Shown here one piece after another: positions 1-6,356 of a stretch of 9,505 bases of DNA (its first letter is position 1; every line of letters starts with the position of its first letter). A model generated the notes under the pieces. The model made no database searches. It saw only the letters and a list, made by a program, of their open reading frames with translations, and was not told where the DNA came from. Both the position numbers and the translations under genes were made by a program. This DNA comes from an uncultured Collinsella sp. (GTDB lineage Bacteria; Actinomycetota; Coriobacteriia; Coriobacteriales; Coriobacteriaceae), in assembly GCA_902470915.1 (NCBI GenBank), contig CABRIB010000075.1, positions 1-9,505 of the forward strand, given 5' to 3'.

Positions 1-48
1 TCTACACAAGGAGTATCGTCGGCAGCGTCAGATGTGTATAAGAGACAG
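1..48 (+). other. Untrimmed Nextera i5-side sequencing adapter (artefact)
   Basis: Not biological sequence. Positions 1-7 match the end of the Illumina P5 primer. Positions 8-15 (AAGGAGTA) match a standard Nextera i5 index. Positions 16-29 are the Nextera read-1 segment, and 30-48 are the 19-bp Tn5 mosaic end. Genomic sequence starts at 49. Any reading frame running below 49 on the minus strand is chimeric. Confidence 0.98.
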
Positions 49-950
49 CGGGTGACCTTGGCGGGCGACAGGGCGTTGGCGACGTAGACGGCAGGATCGG
101 CATCCCACAGGATGACGTCGACGCGCTCGCCACGGAGCTCGCCCACGACAGCGCGAACACGGCTGCCCTTGGGGCCGACGCAGGCGCCCACGGGATCCAG
201 ACGGTCGTCGAGCGAGTGGACGGCAACCTTGGAGCGCTGGCCGGGCTCGCGGGCGATCGACTTGATTTGGACGGTGCCCTCATAGATCTCGGGCACCTCC
301 TGCTCAAACAGACGACGCATGAGCTCGGGGTGGGTACGGGAGATGACAATCGGCGGACGGCTGTGCTCGCCACGAACCGGCTGCAGGTTGGAGTTGGGGT
401 CGCGAACGTCGATGATCACGGCCTTGATGTGCTGGTTGTGCAGGTAGCGCTCGCCCATCGGACGCTCGTTGCGCTCGTTCTCGTAACGGCGCTGGTCGAA
501 GTGCGGCAGCTCGGCCTCGACGCCCTCGCGAATCTTGACGATCGTGAAGTCGGGCGTGGACTGCAGCACGGTACCGCTGATGAGGTCACCGATGCGGCCG
601 GAGAACTCCTCGTAGATCTGCTCGCGGGCGGAGTTACGCACGATGGCGTTGATCTCGGCCTTGGCGTGCTGGGCAGCGATGCGGCTCGTATTCTTGGGGG
701 TGACGTCGATCTCCTCGAACTCGGTGAAGTTGCCCTCCTCGTCCATGGAATCGTCGATCGGCTCCAGGCGGTAGACGTAGATCTTGCCGGTGGTGCGGTC
801 GATGGTCACCTTGGCGCCCCACTCAAGATGCAGGATCTCGGCATAGCTCTTGGCGAGCGACTGCTCCAGGCGGTCGATCAAGTAGAGCTGGTCGATGTGC
901 TTCTCCTGGCAAAGCTCCATCAGGGCGGACATCATGTCGGATGCTGCCAT
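49..950 (-). CDS. nusA: Transcription termination/antitermination factor NusA, 3' end cut off by contig end
   Basis: NusA binds RNA polymerase and nascent RNA and controls pausing, intrinsic termination and antitermination. The ATG is at 950, with AGGAAGG about 8 nt upstream inside the end of rimP. Three hundred complete codons remain (950-51). Residues about 1-125 form the RNAP-binding N-terminal domain, including EWGAKVTIDRTTGKIYVYR. An S1 domain follows (about 126-200, starting near GDLISGTVL). KH1 starts around residue 230 with the family signature SKVAVHS, then DPVGACVG near residue 251, and ends with NALSPAKVT. Sequence stops there, so KH2 and any C-terminal extension are missing. The frame stays open into the adapter, so residues after about 300 are artefact. 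The gene starts one base after the rimP stop codon, so the two are co-transcribed and probably translationally coupled. Genes such as infB usually follow nusA but are outside the window. The identification is secure. Confidence 0.96.
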
Positions 951-951
951 C

Positions 952-1446
952 TTACTTTCCTTCCTTCGCGGGCTTGAAGTCGTAGGTGGGCTTCAACTTG
1001 CACTTTTTAACATCAGAGAAATCGAGGGTAACGGACTCGCCGTCCTCGAGCTCGAGGGTCACGTTCGTCTCGGTGGCGGCGGCAATCTTGCCGGCGTACT
1101 TGCGACGGCCCTCGGTGGCGGTGGAGGTGAGCTCACAATTCTCGCCCACAAAGCGGGCAAAGTCGCACGGGCGGCGCAGCGGGCGCGCCATGCCCGGGCT
1201 CGACACCTCGAGCGTATAGCTCGAAGAGATGGGATCGAGCTCCTCAATCACATCGCCGACCCACTTTGTGTTGGCCGTGACGTCGTTGAGCGACAGGCTC
1301 TGACCCTCGGCACCCTCGATACGCACACGCACGCAGGGGGCCTTGGTGGCACCCACGAGCTCGACGTCGACGATATCGATATCGTGCTGGGGAGCGACGG
1401 CATCGAGCGCGTCGATGATCGCCTGCTCGGTCTTGGTCTTGACCAT
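952..1446 (-). CDS. rimP: Ribosome maturation factor RimP
   Basis: RimP is a cytoplasmic factor that assists assembly of the 30S ribosomal subunit. The product is 164 aa, normal for the family. The N-terminal domain (about 1-80) carries DVELVGATKAPCVRVRIEG. The family signature YTLEVSSPGMARPL is at the domain junction, followed by an SH3-like C-terminal domain (about 90-155) with a lysine-rich tail. I chose ATG at 1446 because GGAGGT (1451-1456 on this strand) sits 4 nt upstream of it. An in-frame ATG at 1464 would place this Shine-Dalgarno inside the gene, and longer upstream frames would translate a terminator hairpin. nusA follows after one base, the conserved rimP-nusA order. Expression is probably set by the promoter at 1525-1553 and the leader terminator at 1467-1499. 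Confidence 0.95.
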   Translation of the reverse strand: MVKTKTEQAIIDALDAVAPQHDIDIVDVELVGATKAPCVRVRIEGAEGQSLSLNDVTANTKWVGDVIEELDPISSSYTLEVSSPGMARPLRRPCDFARFVGENCELTSTATEGRRKYAGKIAAATETNVTLELEDGESVTLDFSDVKKCKLKPTYDFKPAKEGK

Positions 1447-1466
1447 TGCGGCACCTCCATCCATAC

Positions 1467-1499
1467 AAAAAAGAAGCGGGGCCGAAACCCCACTTCTTT
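1467..1499 (-). terminator. Intrinsic terminator in the rimP-nusA leader (probable attenuator)
   Basis: Read on the minus strand, a 12-bp stem (1488-1499 with 1470-1481; AAAGAAGTGGGG against CCCCGCTTCTTT, one U-G wobble) closes a 6-nt loop. It runs directly into six T residues (1467-1472). The other strand has no T tract after the hairpin. It lies between the probable rimP promoter and the rimP Shine-Dalgarno, and leuS already has its own terminator at 1640-1674. It therefore looks like an attenuator of rimP-nusA rather than the end of an upstream gene. I see no competing antiterminator pairing in the short leader. Confidence 0.85.
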
Positions 1500-1524
1500 C
1501 AATTACAACTTCATTTGCAAGCAA

Positions 1525-1553
1525 ACTATACCAATAGCTGCGGAAACGTGCAA
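1525..1553 (-). promoter_or_regulatory. Probable sigma-70-type promoter of rimP-nusA
   Basis: On the minus strand, TTGCAC (1548-1553) and TATAGT (1525-1530) are separated by exactly 17 nt. They are 4/6 and 5/6 matches to the -35 and -10 consensus. The expected transcription start is near 1518, giving a leader of about 70 nt that holds the terminator hairpin and the rimP ribosome binding site. Confidence 0.7.
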
Positions 1554-1639
1554 GCACAGTACGAACCTGCAGGTCAGCGGGAGCACAGGTTCTCCACAAG
1601 AATAGAACAATTGACCGCAGGCACCAGGACAGGTACATG

Positions 1640-1674
1640 AAAAACGAGGGGCGACCTAGCCGGATCGCCCCTCG
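1640..1674 (-). terminator. Intrinsic terminator of leuS
   Basis: A perfect 10-bp stem (CGAGGGGCGA at 1645-1654 with its complement at 1665-1674) is followed on the minus strand by TTTTT (1640-1644). It lies 30 nt past the leuS stop codon, the usual place for the end of that transcript. Confidence 0.88.
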
Positions 1675-1704
1675 CCTATAGCACGTCAGCTAAGCGCGCA
1701 GTGC

Positions 1705-4281
1705 TTACTTGACCACCAGGTTGACCAGCTTACCGGGCACGCAGATGGCCTTGACGACCGTCTTGCCCTCGAGCCACTTGGCGACGGCGGCCTCGGCGGC
1801 AGCCTGCATATCCTCATTAGAGGCATCGCGGGCAACGTCGACGCGGCCGCGGACCTTGCCGAGCACCTGGACCACGATCTGCACCGTGTCCTCAACGGAC
1901 TCGGCCAGATCGAACTCGGGCCAGGCGGCGGTATAGGCGTTGCCCTCGCAGCCGAGCGCCTCGTGCCACAGCTCGTCGGCCCAGAACGGGCAGATGGGGG
2001 CAAGGACGCTCACGATGTCCTTGGCCACGCCGTAGCACAGCGCCTTGTCGCGGGCGGTACCCTCGGTGGCGTTGAGGTAGGCGCTCGCCGCGTTGACGAG
2101 CTCCATGACGGCCGAGATGGCGGTGTTGAACTGGCCGCGATCGAAGTCCTCGGTGCACTTGGCGATGGTGCGGTGACGCTCGCGATAGAGCTTCATCGCA
2201 ACCTCATCGAGCGCGGACTTGTCGAAGGCCACGTTGGCATCGCCGGACTGGACGAGCTGCCAAACGATACGCCAGGCGCGCTTGATAAAGCGGTTGGCGC
2301 CCTCGACGGCCTTGGGATCCCAGTCGAAGTCCTTCTCGGGCGGGGCGATAAACAGGATCGCCAAACGCATGGTGTCGGCGCCGTAAGGTTCGATGACCGA
2401 GCTCGGGGGCACGACGTTACCCTTGGACTTGGACATGGTGTCGCCGTTCTCGTCCTTGACCATGCCCTGGCACAGCAGGTTAGTGAAGGGCTCGTCCACG
2501 CTCAGCAGGCCCAGGTCGCGCAGTGCCTTGGTAAAGAAGCGGCTGTAGAGCAGGTGCAGAATGGCGTGCTCGATGCCGCCGATGTAGTTATCGACGGGCA
2601 TCCAACGGTCGGCGGCCTCGCGGGAGAAGGGCAGCTCGGTGTTGTGCGGATCGGTATAGCGCAGGTAATACCAGCTGGAGCAGGTGAAGGTGTCCATGGT
2701 ATCGGTCTCGCGCTTGGCCGGGCGGCCGCAGACCGGGCAGGTGGTCTCGTAGAAGTCCTTGCACTCGGCAAGGGTTTCGCCGGCGCCCAGGTCCAGGTTC
2801 TCGGGCAGCGTCACCGGCAGCTGATCCTCGGGCACGGGCACGATACCGCAGTGCTCGCAGTGGATGGCCGGGATGGGGTTGCCCCAATAGCGCTGACGGG
2901 AAATGAGCCAGTCGCGCAGACGGAACTCGACCTTGCGACGACCGCAGCCCATGGCCTCGAGGTCGGCCACGATCGCAGCCTCGCCCTCGGAGTGCTTACC
3001 GCCGCGCATGCCGGTGTACTTGCCGGACTGGACGAGCGTGCCCTCGGCAGCGTGGGCGCAATCCCAGTCGACGGTCTCGGCATGGAAGGTATCGATGGTC
3101 TCGCCGCTGGCCTCGACGGCAGCGCGATCGTCATCGTCCAGGATGATCGGTACGATCGGCAGGTCGTACTTGCGGGCGAACTCAAAATCGCGCTGGTCGC
3201 CACAGGGAACGGCCATGACGGCGCCGGTGCCGTAGTCTGCAACGACATAATCGGCAACCCACACGGGGACCTTCTCGCCGTTGACGGGGTTTACCACATA
3301 GCGCCCCGTGAAGGCACCGTGCTTCTCGAGGGTGCCCTGGGCACGCTCGACGGCAGAGATGTGTTTGGAGTCCTCGACGATCTTGGTGACGGCCTCCTCG
3401 TACTCCGTGCCCTCGACGAGCTCGTGCAGGCCGGCGTACTCGGGAGCCAGGACAAAGAAGGAGACGCCAAAAAGGGTATCGGCACGCGTGGTGAAGACGG
3501 TGATCTTGCCCTCATCGCCCTCGATGGGCTCGCCATCCTGGTCGCACAGGGTAAAGTCGACCTCGGCGCCCTCGGAGCGACCGATCCAGTTAGCCTGCAT
3601 CTGCTTGACGCGCTCGGGCCAGCCGGGGAGCTTCTCCAGGTCGTCGAGCAGCTCTTGGGAGTACTCGGTGATCTTGAAGTACCACTGCTCCAGGTCGCGC
3701 TTCTCGGGCTCGGTGCCGCAGCGCCAGCACTTACCCTCGGTGACCTGCTCGTTGGCCAGAACGGTCTTGCAGTTAGGACACCAGTTGACCGGGTTCTTCT
3801 TGCGGTAGACCAGGCCCTTTTCCCACAGCTTCTCAAAGATCCACTGACCCCAGCGGTAGTAGTCGGGGCTGCAGGTCTTGACCATGCGATCCAGATCGTA
3901 GGAGAAGCCCATGCGCTTCATCGTGGCGAGCGCCTGGTCCATGTTCTTATACGTCCAGGCGGCAGCCTGCGTATTGTGCTTGATGGCGGCGTTTTCGGCG
4001 GGCAGGCCAAAGGCGTCAAAGCCGATGGGGTGCAGCACGTCGTAGCCGCGCATGCGGGCCTGACGGGCCATGGCATCGCCGATGGTATAGTTGCGTGCGT
4101 GGCCCATGTGCAGGTCGCCCGACGGATACGGGAACATCTCGAGCACGTACTTCTTGGGCTTGCTGTCGTCGGTGTCGACGGCAAAGAGGTTGGAGTCCTC
4201 CCAGGCCTTCATCCACCGGGACTCGATGGCCTGCGCGTCGTAGGCAGGGATCTCGTCCTTATGATCTGTGCAATCGCACAT
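1705..4281 (-). CDS. leuS: Leucyl-tRNA synthetase (class I)
   Basis: Charges tRNA-Leu with leucine in the cytoplasm, using ATP, and edits mischarged tRNA. The 858-aa length fits bacterial LeuRS. The HIGH-class motif is HMGH at residues 58-61 in FPYPSGDLHMGHARNY. The KMSKS-class motif reads TMSKSKGN (M616), with T in place of the first K. Two cysteine-pair zinc-binding regions are visible: CPNC...CWRC after the first catalytic half, and CEHC...CPVC near residue 500. The CP1 editing domain has the threonine-rich motif TTRADTLFG and GTGAVMAVP, followed by CGDQRDF, where E. coli LeuRS, as I recall it, has GHDQRD. The C-terminal tRNA-binding domain ends VPGKLVNLVVK. ATG at 4281 has AGGAG 6 nt upstream. 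The gene appears monocistronic, with terminator 1640-1674 downstream. The upstream leader contains a long hairpin (4305-4423) rather than a recognisable T-box. Confidence 0.98.
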   Translation of the reverse strand: MCDCTDHKDEIPAYDAQAIESRWMKAWEDSNLFAVDTDDSKPKKYVLEMFPYPSGDLHMGHARNYTIGDAMARQARMRGYDVLHPIGFDAFGLPAENAAIKHNTQAAAWTYKNMDQALATMKRMGFSYDLDRMVKTCSPDYYRWGQWIFEKLWEKGLVYRKKNPVNWCPNCKTVLANEQVTEGKCWRCGTEPEKRDLEQWYFKITEYSQELLDDLEKLPGWPERVKQMQANWIGRSEGAEVDFTLCDQDGEPIEGDEGKITVFTTRADTLFGVSFFVLAPEYAGLHELVEGTEYEEAVTKIVEDSKHISAVERAQGTLEKHGAFTGRYVVNPVNGEKVPVWVADYVVADYGTGAVMAVPCGDQRDFEFARKYDLPIVPIILDDDDRAAVEASGETIDTFHAETVDWDCAHAAEGTLVQSGKYTGMRGGKHSEGEAAIVADLEAMGCGRRKVEFRLRDWLISRQRYWGNPIPAIHCEHCGIVPVPEDQLPVTLPENLDLGAGETLAECKDFYETTCPVCGRPAKRETDTMDTFTCSSWYYLRYTDPHNTELPFSREAADRWMPVDNYIGGIEHAILHLLYSRFFTKALRDLGLLSVDEPFTNLLCQGMVKDENGDTMSKSKGNVVPPSSVIEPYGADTMRLAILFIAPPEKDFDWDPKAVEGANRFIKRAWRIVWQLVQSGDANVAFDKSALDEVAMKLYRERHRTIAKCTEDFDRGQFNTAISAVMELVNAASAYLNATEGTARDKALCYGVAKDIVSVLAPICPFWADELWHEALGCEGNAYTAAWPEFDLAESVEDTVQIVVQVLGKVRGRVDVARDASNEDMQAAAEAAVAKWLEGKTVVKAICVPGKLVNLVVK

Positions 4282-4304
4282 ATCAGCTCCTTTAATCTTA
4301 GCTG

Positions 4305-4423
4305 GGGTCGGGCGGCTTGGCTTTATTCGCTACTGCGGACAGTCCTGCGCAAGACGAAGAGCACATTAAGTGCTCTTCTTTGCGTGCGGAACTTGTAGCG
4401 AACAAAGCCAAGCCGCCCGACCC
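4305..4423. repeat. 119-nt near-perfect palindrome in the leuS upstream region
   Basis: The 29-nt outer arms 4305-4333 and 4395-4423 are complementary at 28 of 29 positions. In minus-strand RNA the single exception is a G-U wobble; in plus-strand RNA it is an A-C mismatch. An inner perfect 9-bp stem (GAAGAGCAC, 4356-4364, with 4370-4378) closes a 5-nt loop. The stretch between is partly complementary. The structure ends 23 nt before the leuS ATG, leaving its Shine-Dalgarno free. No T tract follows, so it is not a canonical terminator. It may be a leader RNA element or a MITE-like insertion; neither can be decided from one copy. Confidence 0.85.
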
Positions 4424-4440
4424 TAAGGTTAACTTGACTG

Positions 4441-4449
4441 ATGATAGCA
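4441..4449 (-). promoter_or_regulatory. Candidate extended -10 promoter for leuS
   Basis: The minus strand carries TGCTATCAT, an extended -10 element with 5/6 match in TATCAT. No good -35 hexamer is present at 16-18 nt. If used, transcription would start near 4434 and the leuS leader would open almost directly into the 119-nt hairpin. This is a weak call. Confidence 0.3.
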
Positions 4450-4457
4450 AATACGAC

Positions 4458-4492
4458 AAGCGAGATGCCTGCGACTTGCAGGCATCTCGCTT
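4458..4492. terminator. Strong hairpin, probable guaB transcript end
   Basis: A perfect 15-bp stem (AAGCGAGATGCCTGC at 4458-4472 with 4478-4492) closes a 5-nt loop. On the minus strand it is followed by TTGTCGTATTT, and on the plus strand by TTTATCT. Both tails are only moderately T-rich. It is the best candidate terminator for guaB, which is read on the minus strand about 160 nt upstream. Confidence 0.5.
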
Positions 4493-4504
4493 TATCTAAA
4501 TAAC

Positions 4505-4523
4505 GTGGTTGTGAATCAACCAC
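4505..4523. repeat. Short perfect hairpin
   Basis: GTGGTTG (4505-4511) and CAACCAC (4517-4523) flank a 5-nt loop. It sits between the guaB 3' structure and the stronger hairpin at 4458-4492. On the minus strand it is followed by GTTATTTAG, a poor T tract. Its function is unknown; it may be part of guaB 3' end formation. Confidence 0.55.
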
Positions 4524-4550
4524 TAATTGTTACCCGCCCAAGCATGGTCG

Positions 4551-4649
4551 GGTTTTCCAAGTGCCGCAGATTGCCGTGAAAGAGGAGCGACACGTACTTT
4601 CGAATGCGAGCGACGGTTTGAACGGCAAGGTGCGGTGCTTGGGAAAGCC
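4551..4649. repeat. Long imperfect inverted repeat just after guaB
   Basis: Arms 4553-4577 and 4622-4646 pair over 25 positions with one two-base internal mismatch and three G-T wobbles. The arms flank a 44-nt centre that holds a small GAAAG/CTTTC stem. The structure begins within 6 nt of the guaB stop codon. The segment 4636-4643 is also perfectly complementary (8 bp) to 4537-4544, so an alternative fold exists. It could be a guaB 3' UTR structure, a small RNA or a degenerate repeat. No coding frame here looks real. Confidence 0.6.
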
Positions 4650-4651
4650 AC

Positions 4652-6163
4652 TTAGCGGTAGCTGACGCTCTGCTGGGAATCCTTGACGACTACGTCGTGG
4701 GCGCCGCCTTCGACGATGGAGGTGGAGCTGACCAGCGTTAGGCGCGCCTTTTCCTGGAGCTCGGGGATCGAGAGGGCACCGCAGTTGCACATCGTGGACT
4801 TGACCTTGTAGAGCGTGCCGCCCACACCATCCTTGAGGGAACCGGCGTAGGGAACGTAGGAGTCGACGCCCTCGACGAAGCTAAGCTTCGCGGCGCCGCC
4901 CAGGTCGTAGCGCTGCCAGTTGCGAGCACGCGCAGAACCCTCGCCCCAGTACTCCTTCATGTACTGACCGTTCACGTTGACGCGCTCGGTCGGGCTCTCG
5001 TCAAAGCGGGCGAAGTAACGACCCAGCATCATAAAGTCTGCACCCATGGCAAGGGCGAGCGTCATGTGGTAATCGTAGACGATGCCGCCATCGGAGCACA
5101 CGGGCACGTAGACGCCGGTCTCCTCGTAGTACTCGTCGCGAGCGCGGCAGACGTCGATCAGCGCGGTGGCCTGGCCACGGCCGATGCCCTTGGTCTCACG
5201 GGTGATGCAGATGGAACCGCCGCCGATACCAACCTTGATGAAGTCGGCACCGCAGTCGGCCAGGAAGCGGAAGCCCTCGGCGTCGACGACGTTGCCGGCA
5301 CCGACCTTGACGTCCTCGCCGTAGTTGGCGCGGATCCACTCGATGGTGCGCTTCTGCCACTCGCTGAAGCCCTCGGAAGAATCGATGCACAGGACATCGG
5401 CACCGGCCTCGATGAGCAGCGGCACGCGCTCGGCATAGTCGCGGGTGTTGATACCGGCACCGACCATGTAGCGCTTGTCGCCGTCGAGCAGCTCGTTGGG
5501 GTTGGTCTTGTGGCTGTCGTAGTCCTTGCGGAAGACGATGCCCATGAGGTGATCGTAGTCGTCGACGATGGGCAGGGCGTTGAGCTTATTGTCCCAGATG
5601 ACGTCGTTGGCAACCTTAAGGCTGATGTTCTTGTCGCCCACGATGAGCTGCTCACGCGGGGTCATGAACTCGGAGACCTTCGTCTGGTGGTCATCGCGAC
5701 TGGGACGATAGTCACGGCTGGTGACGATGCCCAGGAGCTTCCCCTTGGGAGTGCCGTCGTCGGTAACCGGCATGGTGGAGTGACCGGTCTTCTCCTTGAG
5801 CTCGATGACCTGCTCCATGGTCATGTCGGGGGTCAGCGTGGAATCGGACTGAACGAAACCGGCCTTGTGGTCCTTGACGGCCTTGACCATAGCGGCCTCG
5901 GACTCGGCGCTCTGGGAACCGTAAATGAAGGACAGGCCGCCCTCGGTAGCGAGCGCGACACCCATGTCGACGCCCGAGACGGACTGCATGATGGCGGAAA
6001 CCATGGGGATGTTCAGGGTGATTGCCGGCTTCTCACCGCGCTTAAAGCGGGTCAGCGGCGTCTTAAGAGAGACGTTGTTGGGGATGCACTGCGAGGACGA
6101 GTAACCAGGGACCAGCAGATACTCCGAAAACGTGTGGGACTCACCGGGAAAGAACGTAGCCAT
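4652..6163 (-). CDS. guaB: IMP dehydrogenase with tandem CBS domains
   Basis: Oxidises IMP to XMP with NAD+, the committed step of GMP synthesis, in the cytoplasm. The 503-aa product has an N-terminal catalytic half with PMVSAIMQSVSG. A pair of CBS domains follows at about 110-168 and 172-225 (KGKLLGIVTSRDY and HLMGIVFRKDY). The second catalytic half carries VLCIDSSEGFSEWQK (D261), the catalytic-cysteine loop GIGGGSICITRETKG (C319, T321), the phosphate-binding PVCSDGGIV, and the mobile flap GEGSARARNWQRY with R418-Y419. It ends with CNCGALSIPELQ and SIVEGGAHDV. The tandem CBS insert argues against GMP reductase. ATG at 6163 has AGGAG 5 nt upstream. It is transcribed divergently from the small HTH gene at 6357, with candidate promoter and operator-like repeats between. 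It is followed by a structured 370-nt gap before leuS. Confidence 0.97.
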   Translation of the reverse strand: MATFFPGESHTFSEYLLVPGYSSSQCIPNNVSLKTPLTRFKRGEKPAITLNIPMVSAIMQSVSGVDMGVALATEGGLSFIYGSQSAESEAAMVKAVKDHKAGFVQSDSTLTPDMTMEQVIELKEKTGHSTMPVTDDGTPKGKLLGIVTSRDYRPSRDDHQTKVSEFMTPREQLIVGDKNISLKVANDVIWDNKLNALPIVDDYDHLMGIVFRKDYDSHKTNPNELLDGDKRYMVGAGINTRDYAERVPLLIEAGADVLCIDSSEGFSEWQKRTIEWIRANYGEDVKVGAGNVVDAEGFRFLADCGADFIKVGIGGGSICITRETKGIGRGQATALIDVCRARDEYYEETGVYVPVCSDGGIVYDYHMTLALAMGADFMMLGRYFARFDESPTERVNVNGQYMKEYWGEGSARARNWQRYDLGGAAKLSFVEGVDSYVPYAGSLKDGVGGTLYKVKSTMCNCGALSIPELQEKARLTLVSSTSIVEGGAHDVVVKDSQQSVSYR

Positions 6164-6214
6164 GTTTCTCCTTTTTCCATGCGACCGGTCGGCTGCAGGC
6201 CTCGTAGGACCCAG

Positions 6215-6241
6215 CCCAACCTTGGGCGCCCAATACTGGGG
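6215..6241. promoter_or_regulatory. Operator-like array of alternating half-sites phased at 7 bp
   Basis: CCCAA (6215-6219), TTGGG (6222-6226), CCCAA (6229-6233) and CTGGG (6236-6240) start exactly 7 bp apart and alternate in orientation. They create the perfect 12-bp palindrome TTGGGCGCCCAA (6222-6233) and two flanking spaced palindromes. The array lies at the probable guaB transcription start and overlaps the candidate promoter of the divergent HTH gene. That position suits a repressor site, but the binding protein is unknown. Confidence 0.45.
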
Positions 6242-6286
6242 AAGTATCTTAACGCACTTTGACTGCTACAATGCATGATTTAAGAA
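6222..6286 (+). promoter_or_regulatory. Candidate promoters for the HTH regulator gene
   Basis: Two plus-strand options exist. TTGGGC (6222-6227) and TATCTT (6245-6250) have a 17-nt spacer. TTGACT (6259-6264) and TAAGAA (6281-6286) have a 16-nt spacer. The first overlaps the candidate guaB -10 on the opposite strand, so the two promoters would compete. I cannot choose between them. Confidence 0.3.
6243..6271 (-). promoter_or_regulatory. Candidate guaB promoter
   Basis: The minus strand shows TTGTAG (6266-6271), a 17-nt spacer and GATACT (6243-6248). The -10 matches 4/6 including the key A and final T; the -35 is weak (3/6). The start would fall near 6236, inside the CCCAA/TTGGG array, with a leader of about 75 nt. 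Confidence 0.4.
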
Positions 6287-6356
6287 GAGCACACGAGGGT
6301 TTGACGCAGGCTATGCGTTTGCCCAGCAAACACTTTAGCGGGGAGACGTGGAGCAC

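Noticed and set aside
216..1605. Open frames opposite nusA (216-977) and rimP (895-1605)
   Set aside because: Both are register-matched mirror frames of well-identified genes. They also overlap each other and the rimP leader terminator.
1447..1638. Longer rimP N-terminus (228 aa from 1638)
   Set aside because: It would translate the promoter and the leader terminator. Family length and the Shine-Dalgarno at 1451-1456 support the start at 1446.
1500..1704. tRNA gene upstream of rimP, as in the E. coli metY-rimP-nusA operon
   Set aside because: No cloverleaf, TTCGA-type T-arm or acceptor stem was found. The interval is explained by the leuS terminator, a promoter and the leader hairpin.
1963..4398. 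811-aa open frame on the plus strand opposite leuS
   Set aside because: It is in exact codon register with leuS, so each antisense codon is the complement of a leuS codon. It stays open because GC-rich leuS avoids TTA, CTA and TCA. The low-complexity product has no recognisable domain.
4317..4523. Small frames of 60-66 aa on either strand in the guaB-leuS gap
   Set aside because: They are formed by the long palindromes, lack a convincing start signal and have no recognisable protein features.
4282..4530. T-box riboswitch upstream of leuS
   Set aside because: A T-box was expected as an option for leuS, but the conserved T-box sequence and a terminator/antiterminator pair are absent. The long hairpin has no T tract.
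5066..6262. 398-aa open frame opposite guaB
   Set aside because: Same register effect as with leuS; the frame shares codon boundaries with guaB and shows no domain or good ribosome binding site.
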